Assembly (NCBI RefSeq): GCF_020883495.1
Contig: NZ_CP086610.1
Location: 3,721,501-3,785,500, forward strand
Reading direction: 5' to 3'
Source: Shinella zoogloeoides
Lineage (GTDB): Bacteria; Pseudomonadota; Alphaproteobacteria; Rhizobiales; Rhizobiaceae
DNA length: 64,000 bases
The notes under the pieces are model-generated. The model did not search any database. It worked only from the letters and a program-made list of their open reading frames with translations, and was not told the origin of the DNA. Both the position numbers and the translations under genes were made by a program. Below are positions 25,132-33,848 of the stretch, piece after piece. The stretch's first letter is position 1; each line of letters opens with the position of its first letter.

Positions 25132-26136
25132 CTAAACCCGGCTCGGCAGCACCCGGTCCGGCGGGCGATGACCGTCGAAGAAGGTGCGGATGTTGATCAC
25201 CACCTTCTCGCCCATGTCGACGCGGCCCTCGATGGTGGCCGAGCTCATATGCGGCAGCAGCACGACCTTGCCGTCGGCGGCAAGCTTCAGCAGCTTCGGA
25301 TTGACCGACGGCTCGTTCTCGAAGACGTCGAGGCCGGCGCCGGCGATCCTGCCTTCCCTCAGGCACTTGATCAGCGCCGTCTCGTCAATGATGCCGCCGC
25401 GCGCCGTGTTGACGATATAGCTCGTCGGCTGCATCAGCTCGAGCCGGCGGGCCGAGAGCAGGTGGAAGGTGGCGGGTGTCGAGGGGCAGTTGACCGAGAC
25501 GATATCCACGCGGGCGAGCATCTGGTCGAGGCTGTCCCAGTAAGTCGCTTCCAGTGCGTCTTCGGTGTCCGGATGCACGCGGTTGCGGTTGTGGTAGTGG
25601 ATGGACAGGCCGAAGGCCCGGGCGCGCTTGGCGACGGCGGTGCCGATGCGGCCCATGCCGACGATGCCGAGGCGCTTGCCCCAGATGCGCCGGCCGAGCA
25701 TCCAGGTCGGCGACCAGCCGGACCATTCGCCCCGGCGGTCCGTCAGAATGCGCGCGCCTTCCGCAAGGCGGCGCGGCGCGGCGAGAATCAGCGCCATCGT
25801 CATGTCGGCCGTATCTTCCGTCAGCACGTTCGGCGTGTTGGTGACGGTGATGCCCTTTCGCGCGGCCGCTTCCACATCGACATTGTCGACGCCGTTGGAG
25901 AAGCAGGCGATCAGCTTGAGCTGCGGCCCGGCCTGCTCGATCAGCGCGGCGTCGATCCGGTCCGTCAGCGTCGGCACCAGAACGTCCGCGCTCTTCACGG
26001 CGGCGACGAGTTCGGGCTGGCTGCGCGGCGTGTCGTCGATGTTGAGTTCGGCGTCGAACAGTTCGCGCATCCGGGTCTCCACCACCTCTGGCAGGCGGCG
26101 GGTGATGTAGACCTTCGGTTTTTTCTTCTGCGTCAT
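25132..26136 (-). CDS. D-isomer-specific 2-hydroxyacid dehydrogenase (glyoxylate/hydroxypyruvate reductase-like)
   Basis: A 334-residue NAD(P)H-dependent dehydrogenase. The Rossmann loop is G-I-V-G-M-G-R-I-G. Catalytic residues sit in V-N-T-A-R-G-G-I-I-D (Arg), D-V-F-E-N-E-P (Glu) and L-L-P-H-M-S-S-A-T (His). C-F-S-N-G-V-D-N-V-D is the substrate-loop signature seen in GhrB/GyaR enzymes. N-R-N-R after strand 2 suggests NADPH preference. It probably reduces glyoxylate or hydroxypyruvate. A second, distinct hydroxyacid dehydrogenase (GhrA type) is present at 48793. It is monocistronic. Confidence 0.88.
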   Translation of the reverse strand: MTQKKKPKVYITRRLPEVVETRMRELFDAELNIDDTPRSQPELVAAVKSADVLVPTLTDRIDAALIEQAGPQLKLIACFSNGVDNVDVEAAARKGITVTNTPNVLTEDTADMTMALILAAPRRLAEGARILTDRRGEWSGWSPTWMLGRRIWGKRLGIVGMGRIGTAVAKRARAFGLSIHYHNRNRVHPDTEDALEATYWDSLDQMLARVDIVSVNCPSTPATFHLLSARRLELMQPTSYIVNTARGGIIDETALIKCLREGRIAGAGLDVFENEPSVNPKLLKLAADGKVVLLPHMSSATIEGRVDMGEKVVINIRTFFDGHRPPDRVLPSRV

Positions 26137-26318
26137 GGGGTGTTCCGGCGTCCTGTTGACGGGTCCTTAACCAAGTTGGGCAAGGATTGCTTCATCAGGG
26201 GCATTTTCTACCAGACCCGGTCGCGAAGACAATCCGCCCAAGGGGCCGTTCCCGCGATTTGCCTGCCAGTACCGGTCCGGCAGCCCGATGTCCCTTCAAA
26301 AAATTGTGCGGATCACCC

Positions 26319-26858
26319 ATGCGTAACCTTGTCGTGCGTTTCAGCCTCGCCGCCCTTGCGGGCATCCTCGTTTCCGTCGCGGGCATCCAGTTCGCCCATG
26401 CCCAGGCGGGCAAGGGGCCGAGCGGCCTGCCGCTGCCCCGCTTCGTCAGCCTCAAGGCCAAGAGCGTGAACCTGCGCGTCGGCCCCAGCGTCGACTACGC
26501 CGTTTCCTGGCGCTACATGAAATCCGGCGTGCCGGTCGAGATCATCCAGGAATACGATAACTGGCGCCGCATCCGCGATGCGGACGGCACGGAAGGCTGG
26601 GTCAACCAGGCGCTGCTTTCCGGTGAGCGCACCGCCGTGACCGCGCCGTGGATGCGCGGCAAGGGCGACGGCATCTTCGTCAACATGCGCCGCGAGGCGC
26701 TGCCCAATGCCACGTTGGTCGCCAAGATCCAGCCCGGCGTCGTCGTCAAGGTCGGCGAATGCAATGGCGACTGGTGCCGCGCCGAAGTGGACGGCACGGC
26801 CGGCTGGGTCTCGCAGAACGAGATCTGGGGCGCCTATCCCGGCGAAGCCTTCAAATAA
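26319..26858 (+). CDS. Exported SH3 domain protein
   Basis: A 179-residue protein with a signal peptide (1-29, cleaved near A-H-A-Q) and two bacterial SH3-like repeats. The first is at about 43-100 (A-K-S-V-N-L-R-V-G-P-S-V-D-Y, W-R-R-I-R-D...G-W-V-N) and the second at about 108-172 (V-N-M-R-R-E-A, W-C-R-A-E-V...G-W-V-S). Such periplasmic proteins bind peptidoglycan or partner proteins; the function is unknown. The ATG at 26319 gives a clean signal peptide, although the ribosome binding site is weak. The last 8 bases overlap the end of the convergent PfkB kinase gene. Confidence 0.85.
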   Translation: MRNLVVRFSLAALAGILVSVAGIQFAHAQAGKGPSGLPLPRFVSLKAKSVNLRVGPSVDYAVSWRYMKSGVPVEIIQEYDNWRRIRDADGTEGWVNQALLSGERTAVTAPWMRGKGDGIFVNMRREALPNATLVAKIQPGVVVKVGECNGDWCRAEVDGTAGWVSQNEIWGAYPGEAFK

Positions 26859-27843
26859 GGCCGGCCTTGCGGCCTTCTTCCGCCAGCGACAGCAGCGGAC
26901 GCGGGCCGATCTGCTGGATGACCAATCCTGCGGCAAGGCTGCCCAGCCGGCCGCAATCGGCCAGCGACCGCCCGGCGGTGTAGCCGTAGAGGAAGCCGGC
27001 GGCGTAGAGATCGCCCGCCCCCGTCGTATCCACCACGCGCGGAACGCTGATCGCGTCCACCTTTGTGCGCTCGCCCTTCGTCAGGATGACGGAGCCCTCT
27101 TCACTCATCGTCACCGCCGCCATCCGGCAGTCCTCGGCAATGCGCCTCAGCGCCTCCTCGAAATCCTCCGTCTCGTAGAGCGCCAGCGCCTCGGCCTTGT
27201 TGGCGAAGACGATGTCGATCGTGCCGGAGCGCATGAGGTCGAGGAATTCGCCGCGGTAGCGATGCACGCAGAAACTGTCCGACAGCGTCATCGAGACTTC
27301 GCGGCCATGGGCATGGGCGATGCGGGCGCATTCGCGGATCGCATCCTTGGCGCGCGGCGGATCCCAGAGATAGCCTTCGAAATAGGTGACCTTGGCTTCC
27401 GCCACGACCTGTTCTTCCACGTCCTCGGGGCCAAGCTCCACGCAGGCGCCGAGATAGGTGTTCATCGAGCGCTCGCCGTCTGGCGTCACGAAGATCATCG
27501 AGCGGGCGGTCGGCGGGGTACCCTTGAGCGGCTTCGTCTCGAAATGCACGCCCTGGGCGCGGATGTCGTGGATGAAGATGTCGCCGAGCTGGTCGTTCGC
27601 CACCTTGCCGAAATAGGCGGCCTTGCCGCCGAAGCTAGCGACGCCCGCGGCGGTGTTGCCGGCGCTGCCGCCGGAGGCTTCGAGCGCGGGGCCCATGCGG
27701 GAATAGAGCAGTTCCGCCCGCTCGGCGTCGATGAGGTTCATCGCGCCCTTGATGATGCCGTTATCGGTGATGAAGGCCTCATCGCAGCGCGCGATGATGT
27801 CGACGATGGCGTTGCCGACCGTCAGCACGTCGAATTTGGTCAT
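26851..27843 (-). CDS. PfkB family carbohydrate/nucleoside kinase (adenosine kinase-like)
   Basis: A 330-residue ribokinase-family enzyme. It has the N-terminal G-N-A-I-V-D, the PfkB-1 motif G-G-S-A-G-N-T-A-A-G-V-A-S-F-G-G, and the C-terminal anion hole and catalytic base V-D-T-T-G-A-G-D-L-Y-A-A-G-F-L. The overall sequence resembles the bacterial adenosine kinase/sugar kinase branch common in Rhizobiales. The substrate is not certain. It is convergent with, and overlaps by 8 bp, the SH3 protein gene. Confidence 0.85.
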   Translation of the reverse strand: MTKFDVLTVGNAIVDIIARCDEAFITDNGIIKGAMNLIDAERAELLYSRMGPALEASGGSAGNTAAGVASFGGKAAYFGKVANDQLGDIFIHDIRAQGVHFETKPLKGTPPTARSMIFVTPDGERSMNTYLGACVELGPEDVEEQVVAEAKVTYFEGYLWDPPRAKDAIRECARIAHAHGREVSMTLSDSFCVHRYRGEFLDLMRSGTIDIVFANKAEALALYETEDFEEALRRIAEDCRMAAVTMSEEGSVILTKGERTKVDAISVPRVVDTTGAGDLYAAGFLYGYTAGRSLADCGRLGSLAAGLVIQQIGPRPLLSLAEEGRKAGLI

Positions 27844-27905
27844 GGATTCCCGTCTCGGTTTTGTAAGAGCCGGGATTTGCTCATAATGGATTTTGCGGAA
27901 GTTGA

Positions 27906-27941
27906 AAGAAAAAAGCCGCCGCGCCGTTTCCGGCGGGCGGC
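27906..27941 (-). terminator. Intrinsic terminator of efp
   Basis: On the minus strand a GC-rich stem (GCCGCCCGCCG / CGGCGCGGCGGC, 27915-27941) with a GAAA-type loop is followed directly by TTTTTTCTTTC. It lies about 25 bp after the efp stop codon. Confidence 0.85.
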
Positions 27942-27964
27942 TCGATGCATCGGCGCAGGGCCGA

Positions 27965-28534
27965 TCAGTCCTTGGCGCGTTCCACGTAGGAACCGTCTTC
28001 CGTCGCGATGACGACGCGCGTGCCGGCCGTGATATGCGGCGGCACCAGCGTGCGCACGCCGTTCGAAAGGATCGCCGGCTTGTAGGAGGAAGACGCCGTC
28101 TGGCCCTTCACGACCGGCTCGGTCTCGGTGATCTCGAGGGTCACGTGACGCGGCAGGTCGATGGCGATGGCGACGCCTTCGTGGACCGACAGGATGACCG
28201 TCATGCCTTCCTGGAGGTAGGCCTTGAGGTCGCCGATGTCTTCGCTGGACATGGTGAGCTGGTCGTAGCTTTCCGGGTTCATGAAGTGGAAGCCGTCGGC
28301 ATCGTCATAAAGGAAGTTGTGCTCGCGGTCTTCCACGAAGGCGCGCTCGACCTGCTCGGTCGTGCGGTAGCGCTCGGAAACCTTCACGCCGTCGGAGATG
28401 CGGCGCATGTCGACCTGCGTGACCGGCGTGCCCTTGCCCGGGTGGAAGTTCTGCGCCGTCAGCACGACATAGAGCTTGCCTTCGACCTCGAGGACATTGC
28501 CCTTGCGGACGGAAGAGGCGATGATCTTTACCAT
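27965..28534 (-). CDS. efp: Elongation factor P
   Basis: A 189-residue translation factor that rescues ribosomes stalled on polyproline. It has three beta-barrel domains (KOW-like N-domain, then OB folds). K34 in H-P-G-K-G-T sits at the tip of domain I and is the expected site of (R)-beta-lysylation by the EpmA/EpmB pair encoded divergently next door. The C-terminus has Y-V-E-R-A. The start [10 protein letters not shown] at 28534 is conserved; the longer open frame upstream is ignored. A strong terminator follows. Confidence 0.97.
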   Translation of the reverse strand: MVKIIASSVRKGNVLEVEGKLYVVLTAQNFHPGKGTPVTQVDMRRISDGVKVSERYRTTEQVERAFVEDREHNFLYDDADGFHFMNPESYDQLTMSSEDIGDLKAYLQEGMTVILSVHEGVAIAIDLPRHVTLEITETEPVVKGQTASSSYKPAILSNGVRTLVPPHITAGTRVVIATEDGSYVERAKD

Positions 28535-28685
28535 AAGTCTTCCTTGTAACTGGATGGTTCGCGTCGTAGAGGACCGCCACAAGACGTTTCCGCGAACGCT
28601 GAAAATACGTTTTCGGGGCCGCAACTACCCTATATTCCGGCAAAAGACCAGTCTTGCCGCCGGCATCGCCGAAGAAACCTGTTCC

Positions 28686-29750
28686 ATGAGCGCCACAAGC
28701 CTGAAGCCCTCGCCCTGGTGGACGCCCGACGTCCATGCCGATCGCCGGCCCTTCCTGATGGCGCGAAACCGCATCCAGGCGGCGCTGCGCGGCTGGTTTG
28801 CCGCGCGCGACTTCATCGAGGTGGACACGGCGACCTTGCAGGTCTCGCCCGGCAACGAGGCGCATCTGCATGCCTTCGAGACTGCCGCCATCGGCCATGC
28901 GGGCACGAAGACGCCGCTCTATCTGCACACCTCGCCGGAATTCGCCTGCAAGAAGCTGCTGGCGGCGGGTGAGCGCCGTATCGCCTGTTTCGCCCATGTC
29001 TATCGCAACCGCGAGCGCGGCCCGCTGCATCATCCTGAATTCACCATGCTGGAATGGTATCGCGCCGGCGAGACCTATGACGTGCTGATGGCCGATTGCG
29101 GCGAGATGCTTGCTTTGGCGGCCGAAGTGGCCGGCGCTTCCCAGCTTACCTATCGCGGCGCGACCTGCGATCCCGCGCTATCACCCGAACGGCTGACGGT
29201 GGCGGATGCCTTCACGCGCCATGCCGGCATCGATCTTCTCGCAACGATCCGCCCCGATGGTTCGACGGACCGCGCGGCCCTTGCGACCGCCATGCGGACG
29301 GCAGGCCTGCGTGTCGCGGAAGACGACACCTGGGCCGACCTCTTCAGCCGCGTGCTGGTGGAAAAGGTCGAACCCGGACTTGGCTTCGGCCGCGCCACGA
29401 TCCTGTGCGAATACCCGACCGCCGAGGCTGCGCTGGCACGCCCCGCGCCGCACGATCCGCGTGTCGCCGAGCGCTTCGAGCTTTACGCTTGCGGCGTGGA
29501 GCTCGCCAATGCCTTCGGCGAACTGACGGACGCCGCCGAACAGCGCCGCCGCTTCGAAATGGAAATGGCGGAAAAGGCCCGTGTCTACGGCGAGACCTAC
29601 CCGCTCGATGAGGATTTCCTCGCCGCGCTCGCTATGATGCCGGAAGCGAGCGGCATCGCGCTCGGCTTCGACCGGCTGGTCATGCTGGCGACAGGCGCAT
29701 CGCGTATCGACCAGGTGCTCTGGGCCCCCGTCGCGGAGACCCAGCCGTGA
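28686..29750 (+). CDS. epmA: EF-P lysyltransferase EpmA (GenX/PoxA/YjeA)
   Basis: A 354-residue class II lysyl-tRNA-synthetase paralog lacking the anticodon-binding domain; it ligates (R)-beta-lysine to EF-P. Motif 1 region F-I-E-V-D-T, motif 2 F-A-H-V-Y-R-N-R-E-R...H-P-E-F-T-M-L-E-W-Y and motif 3 G-I-A-L-G-F-D-R-L-V-M-L are intact, as is F-E-L-Y-A-C-G-V-E-L-A-N-A-F. The ATG at 28686 gives the family-length protein. It is divergent from efp (151 bp) and overlaps epmB by 4 bp (GTGA). Confidence 0.95.
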   Translation: MSATSLKPSPWWTPDVHADRRPFLMARNRIQAALRGWFAARDFIEVDTATLQVSPGNEAHLHAFETAAIGHAGTKTPLYLHTSPEFACKKLLAAGERRIACFAHVYRNRERGPLHHPEFTMLEWYRAGETYDVLMADCGEMLALAAEVAGASQLTYRGATCDPALSPERLTVADAFTRHAGIDLLATIRPDGSTDRAALATAMRTAGLRVAEDDTWADLFSRVLVEKVEPGLGFGRATILCEYPTAEAALARPAPHDPRVAERFELYACGVELANAFGELTDAAEQRRRFEMEMAEKARVYGETYPLDEDFLAALAMMPEASGIALGFDRLVMLATGASRIDQVLWAPVAETQP

Positions 29751-30802
29751 CCGCCGCCCGCAGCCTGACCACGGTCGCCGAGCTTGCAGCCGCCGGTCTT
29801 CTGCCCGAAGCGAAGCGGGCGGATGCGGCCGCCGTCGCCGAGCGCTACGCCGTCGCCGTCACGCCCGCGCTTGCCGCGCTGATCGACACGGACGATCCGC
29901 GCGATCCCATTGCCCGCCAGTTCATCCCCGATGCTGCCGAACTCGTCACTTTGTCGGAAGAGCGCGCCGATCCCATCGGCGATCTCGCGCACAGTCCCGT
30001 CGAGGGCATCGTCCATCGCTACCCGGACCGGGTGCTGCTCAAGGCCGTGCATGTTTGCCCGGTCTATTGCCGCTTCTGCTTCCGCCGCGAAATGGTCGGG
30101 CCGGAAGGGCTGGGCACGCTCTCGGCCAAGGCGCTGGACGTGGCCATCGCCTATATCGCGGAACGGCCGGAAATCTGGGAGGTCATCCTGACGGGCGGCG
30201 ATCCGCTCGTGCTCTCCCCGCGCCGCCTTCAGGCGATCATGGAGCGGCTTGCCGCCATCGATCATGTGAAGATCGTGCGCTTCCACACCCGCGTTCCCGT
30301 CGTCGATCCCGACCGCATCGACGCCGCGCTCATCGAGGCGCTGAAGGCCTCCGGCAAGACGACCTATGTGGCGCTCCACGCCAACCATCCGCGCGAATTC
30401 ACGGTGGAGGCCCGCGCCGCCATCGCCCGCATCGTCGATGTCGGCATCGTGATGGTCAGCCAGACGGTGCTTCTGAAGGGCGTCAACGACGATGCCGGGG
30501 TGCTGGCCGCCCTGATGCGCGCCTTCGTCGAGAACCGCGTGAAACCCTATTACCTGCACCACCCGGACCTTGCCCCCGGCACGGCGCTTTTCCGCCTGTC
30601 GCTCGCCGAGGGCCGGGCGCTGGTCGAAAGCCTGCGCGGCCGGGTCTCCGGCCTCTGCCAGCCGGCCTATATTCTCGATATCCCCGGTGGGCACGGCAAG
30701 GTGCGGGCGGATTCGCTGGCGGTGGAGGAGGCGGACGACGGCTGTTTCCGCCTGCGCGATTTTCGCGGACAGGCACATGCCTATCCGCCGGAAGACGGCT
30801 AG
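29747..30802 (+). CDS. epmB: EF-P beta-lysylation protein EpmB (lysine 2,3-aminomutase family)
   Basis: A 351-residue radical-SAM, PLP-dependent enzyme that converts L-lysine to (R)-beta-lysine for EF-P. The [4Fe-4S] motif is C104-x3-C108-x2-C111 in V-C-P-V-Y-C-R-F-C-F-R-R. E-V-I-L-T-G-G-D-P-L binds SAM, and the late K-V-R-A-D-S region contains the expected PLP lysine. It lacks the C-terminal tetramerisation extension of clostridial aminomutases, as expected for EpmB. The GTG start overlaps epmA's stop. Its TAG stop is the first part of a large perfect palindrome. Confidence 0.95.
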   Translation: MTAARSLTTVAELAAAGLLPEAKRADAAAVAERYAVAVTPALAALIDTDDPRDPIARQFIPDAAELVTLSEERADPIGDLAHSPVEGIVHRYPDRVLLKAVHVCPVYCRFCFRREMVGPEGLGTLSAKALDVAIAYIAERPEIWEVILTGGDPLVLSPRRLQAIMERLAAIDHVKIVRFHTRVPVVDPDRIDAALIEALKASGKTTYVALHANHPREFTVEARAAIARIVDVGIVMVSQTVLLKGVNDDAGVLAALMRAFVENRVKPYYLHHPDLAPGTALFRLSLAEGRALVESLRGRVSGLCQPAYILDIPGGHGKVRADSLAVEEADDGCFRLRDFRGQAHAYPPEDG

Positions 30803-30851
30803 GGCCAATCGACCTTCGGCTCAGCCTGAGCCGAAGGTCGATTGGCCCTAG
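30799..30851. terminator. Perfect 26-bp-arm palindrome between convergent genes (bidirectional terminator / repeat element)
   Basis: Arms 30799-30824 and 30826-30851 are perfect inverted copies separated by one base. The left arm includes the epmB stop codon. A further 14-bp perfect palindrome, AGTCTTTAAAGACT, follows at 30850-30863. The chemoreceptor gene on the other strand ends at 30868. A related, non-palindromic copy of one arm (25 of 29 bases) occurs at 53770-53798. Confidence 0.7.
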
Positions 30852-30867
30852 TCTTTAAAGACTGGCC

Positions 30868-32424
30868 TCAGAACTCTTCCCAGTCTCCATCGTCTCCCTT
30901 GTCCTGCCGCACCCCGAGCGCGCCGGCGAGCTTGTCGCTGAGCACAAGGGCGGGGGAGGTGACGGGGCGGGATTTGTCCGTGACGGCCCTGATGTTCCAC
31001 TGACCGGGCGATTTGCGGGCGACCTTCTGCTCCGGCGCGGGCGGCGGCGGTGTGGACGGAACCACCTGGAGATGCGGCGCGCGCACGGTGCGGCCGGCGG
31101 CGGTGGTGCCGCCGATGTCGAAGCGACCGAGCAGCGCGTTCAACGCCTGCGCGTCGGAGGCGAGGCCATGGCTGGCGGCGGTCGTTTCCGCCACCATGGC
31201 GGCGTTCTTCTGCGTGCCCTGGTCCATGGCATGGACGGTGGTGTTGATCGCCTGAAGGCCGGTCGACTGTTCGCGGGCGGCCCCGACGATCGCCTGCACA
31301 TGGCCGTTGATCTCCTCGACCTCCGTGACGATGGTCTGGAGCGAGCGGCCCGTATCGCCGACCAGAGCGACGCCGGTGCGCACCTGTTCGCCCGAAGTGG
31401 TGATCAGCGACTTGATCTCCCGGGCGGCCTTGGCCGAGCGCTGCGCCAGTTCCCACACCTCCTGCGCCACGACCGCGAAGCCCTTGCCGGCCTCGCCCGC
31501 GCGGGCGGCTTCCACGCCGGCATTGAGCGCCAGAAGGTTCGTCTGGAAGGCGATGTCGTCGATGACGCCGATGATGCTGTTGATCGCGCTGGAGGATTTC
31601 TCGATTTCCTGCATCGCTGCGACGGCGCGGCGCACGATCTCGCCGGATTTCTCCGCACCCGTACGGGTGCGGGCGACAAGCGAGCCTGCCTCTTCCGCCC
31701 GCAGGGTGGAGCGCTTCACGGTGGTGGTGATCTCTTTCAGCGCGGCGGCGGTCTCCTCGATGGAGGCGGCCTGCTGCACGGTGCGGCGCGACAGGTCGTC
31801 GGCGGCCGTGCGGATCTGGCTGGCGCCGGCGTCGATGGCGCGCGCATTCTCGCCGACGTCGCGCAGCGCTTCGCCAAGGCGTGCCACGGCGGCGTTGAAA
31901 TCCTCGCGCAGGCGGTCGAGATCGCCGGAAAAGGGCTTTTCGATGCGGCAGGTCATGTCGCCGCCGGCAAGCCTGCCGAGCGCGTCGGCAAGGCCGGCGA
32001 CGGCTTCCTGCATACGGCCGCTCTCGCGGATATGTTCGGCCTCGCGCGCCTGCCGCTCGCCATCGGTCCGGCGGCGGTCGTCCTCGTTCCGGCGGTCGCG
32101 GTTCTGGCGTTCGGCCGCATCGTCGCGCAGCGCCGCCACGGCAAGCGCCAGGGCGCCGATCTCGTCGCCTCGGTCGGCATGGGGAATATCGACCGCCGTG
32201 TCGCCGGCGGCGAGGCGCCGTACGGCTACGGCAAGCTCATCGAGCGGCGTTGCGACGCGGCGTCCGGCAAGGATGGCGGCGGCCAGTGCAAGGCCCGCTG
32301 CGGCGGCGGGCAAGGCCCAGTCCGCGGGGAAGGCCGCGCCGCCGAAGAGGCCCTGCAATCCGGCCGGAACGGCCACGAGGACGAAGAGGGCGGGCAGGAG
32401 CCTGCTGATCCGGGCATGACGCAT
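30868..32424 (-). CDS. Methyl-accepting chemotaxis protein without a periplasmic sensor domain
   Basis: 518 residues. Two hydrophobic helices (about 8-28 and 36-53) are separated by only a few residues, so there is no periplasmic ligand domain. A HAMP domain (54-107), a charged Arg/Glu/Asp-rich helical linker (about 107-145) and a second HAMP-like segment (about 148-195) follow, then the MCP signalling hairpin with tip [20 protein letters not shown]. The expected E-V-R-x-L-A-Q-R-S is E-V-W-E-L-A-Q-R-S here. The chain ends D-W-E-E-F, the CheR/CheB docking pentapeptide pattern. It may sense an intracellular or membrane signal. No che genes are in the window. Confidence 0.9.
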   Translation of the reverse strand: MRHARISRLLPALFVLVAVPAGLQGLFGGAAFPADWALPAAAAGLALAAAILAGRRVATPLDELAVAVRRLAAGDTAVDIPHADRGDEIGALALAVAALRDDAAERQNRDRRNEDDRRRTDGERQAREAEHIRESGRMQEAVAGLADALGRLAGGDMTCRIEKPFSGDLDRLREDFNAAVARLGEALRDVGENARAIDAGASQIRTAADDLSRRTVQQAASIEETAAALKEITTTVKRSTLRAEEAGSLVARTRTGAEKSGEIVRRAVAAMQEIEKSSSAINSIIGVIDDIAFQTNLLALNAGVEAARAGEAGKGFAVVAQEVWELAQRSAKAAREIKSLITTSGEQVRTGVALVGDTGRSLQTIVTEVEEINGHVQAIVGAAREQSTGLQAINTTVHAMDQGTQKNAAMVAETTAASHGLASDAQALNALLGRFDIGGTTAAGRTVRAPHLQVVPSTPPPPAPEQKVARKSPGQWNIRAVTDKSRPVTSPALVLSDKLAGALGVRQDKGDDGDWEEF

Positions 32425-32574
32425 GACGGTTTCCTGATGTGTCGCGCACGGCTCCGTGCGGGTGCGCGGGAGTCTAGGAGCGGTCCTTTAACGAGGTCTT
32501 AACGGAGGGCGCGGCCGCCCGTCTTGCCCGGGGCTTTTCCACATCCTACATGCGGGATCGAACAGGAGTTTTCG

Positions 32575-33300
32575 ATGATCGTCCACGCCGTCCGGCTTTC
32601 GCTCGCCAATCTCTTCGCGCCCGAGACGCGCAGCGTCTTCTGGAAGGTTCTGGGGCTGACGCTCCTGGCCCTTGTCGTGATCTGGTTCGGGCTGCGCGAA
32701 ACCTTCATCGCCTTCGCCTGGCCATGGATCGAGGGGGCGATGATGCCGAACCTGCCGGATTGGGCTGGCTGGCTCACCTTCGTCTTCGGCATCGTCGCAA
32801 GCCTCGGCCTTGCGCTCGGCCTCGCTTTGCTGCTCGCGCCGGTCACGGCCATCATCGCCGGTTTCTTCCTCGACGATGTCGCAGAGGTCATCGAGACGCG
32901 CGACTATCCCGGCGAGGCGGTAGGCACGGCGCTGCCGCTCGGCCAAGCCATCGCGGGGTCGCTGAAATTCCTCGGCGTGGTCATCCTCGGCAACCTCATC
33001 GCCCTGTTCCTGCTGTTCATTCCCGGCGTGAACCTCGTCGCCTTCTTCCTCGTCAACGGCTACCTGCTCGGCCGGGAATTCTTCGAATTCGCCGCCATGC
33101 GTTACCGCCCGCCCGCCGAGGCGCGGTTGTTCCGTGCCAAGCACGCCTCCACGGTCCTCCTTGCCGGCTTCGTCATCGCCGCGTTTCTGGCGATCCCCAT
33201 CGTCAACCTGATGACGCCGCTCTTTGCGGCCGGCCTCATGGTGCATCTCCACAAGGCGCTGAGCCGCAGGGATCCCGGCTTCTCACTGCGGCAGAACTGA
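32575..33300 (+). CDS. CysZ/EI24-like membrane protein (sulfate transporter family)
   Basis: 241 residues with about four to six hydrophobic segments in the EI24/CysZ layout: N-terminal amphipathic [10 protein letters not shown], then paired helices around 25-45, 70-105, 130-165 and 195-225. R-D-Y-P-G and [11 protein letters not shown] are typical of alphaproteobacterial members. CysZ is a sulfate channel in enterics; whether this homolog moves sulfate is uncertain, and no cys genes are adjacent. The ATG follows AGGAG. Its end overlaps the convergent VOC gene by 18 bp. Confidence 0.8.
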   Translation: MIVHAVRLSLANLFAPETRSVFWKVLGLTLLALVVIWFGLRETFIAFAWPWIEGAMMPNLPDWAGWLTFVFGIVASLGLALGLALLLAPVTAIIAGFFLDDVAEVIETRDYPGEAVGTALPLGQAIAGSLKFLGVVILGNLIALFLLFIPGVNLVAFFLVNGYLLGREFFEFAAMRYRPPAEARLFRAKHASTVLLAGFVIAAFLAIPIVNLMTPLFAAGLMVHLHKALSRRDPGFSLRQN

Positions 33301-33711
33301 CGCATCGTAGAGGGCCGCATAGTCGGCGCTCGGCGGGATCGGCTTGATCACGTCGATCATCACGCCATTCGGATCGGCGGTGATGAAATGGCGCTGGCCG
33401 AAATCCTCGTTGCGAATGGCAAGGAGGATCGGCAGGCCGGCGGCGCGCACGGCGTCATGGACGGCATCGACATCCTCGACCTCGAAATTCAGGAGCAGGC
33501 CGGAGGCTGTCTTGCCCCGGCCGACGGCCGGAATGGTCTCGTGATTGCGGTCGAGTACGGCGCGCGTCACCTTCTCATCCTCGCGGGACTGGAGATGGAT
33601 GTACCAATCGCTGGTGAAGAGCGCCTCGAAGCGGAAATGCGCCGTGTAGAAGGCGGCGGTGCCGGCGACGTCGTCGGTCATGATGACAGGATAGTAGCTG
33701 GTCGTTTTCAT
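33283..33711 (-). CDS. VOC (glyoxalase/bleomycin resistance) superfamily protein
   Basis: A 142-residue single-domain VOC protein starting [22 protein letters not shown]. Two beta-alpha-beta-beta-beta units can be followed, ending in the [18 protein letters not shown] signature. The substrate is unknown; possibilities include detoxification of an electrophile or drug. The start at 33711 follows AAAGGGAAAGAG. It is divergent from a TetR regulator across a region with two palindromes, so it is probably repressed by that TetR. It overlaps the CysZ-like gene end by 18 bp. Confidence 0.82.
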   Translation of the reverse strand: MKTTSYYPVIMTDDVAGTAAFYTAHFRFEALFTSDWYIHLQSREDEKVTRAVLDRNHETIPAVGRGKTASGLLLNFEVEDVDAVHDAVRAAGLPILLAIRNEDFGQRHFITADPNGVMIDVIKPIPPSADYAALYDASVLPQ

Positions 33712-33785
33712 CTCTTTCCCTTTCGGCTTGGCACAATTCCGGGCGCAAAACCGCTGCGCATTTTTGCTGGAATTGCCTTTGGAGA

Positions 33786-33837
33786 AAACATACAATCTGC
33801 ATGTTTCTATGAATTAACATACATACAGTTTGTATGT
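33786..33837. promoter_or_regulatory. Two operator-like palindromes between VOC and TetR genes
   Basis: AAACAT-N9-ATGTTT (33786-33806) and ACATAC-N5-GTATGT (33821-33837) share an ACATACA half-site. The second lies only 11 bp before the TetR start codon. Both are much more AT-rich than the surroundings. This fits binding sites for the adjacent TetR repressor. Confidence 0.6.
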
Positions 33838-33848
33838 AAAGAGGCGAG

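Noticed and set aside
31013..32502. Plus-strand frames across the chemoreceptor gene
   Set aside because: They are antisense to the chemoreceptor, whose HAMP, signalling-hairpin and docking motifs are clear.
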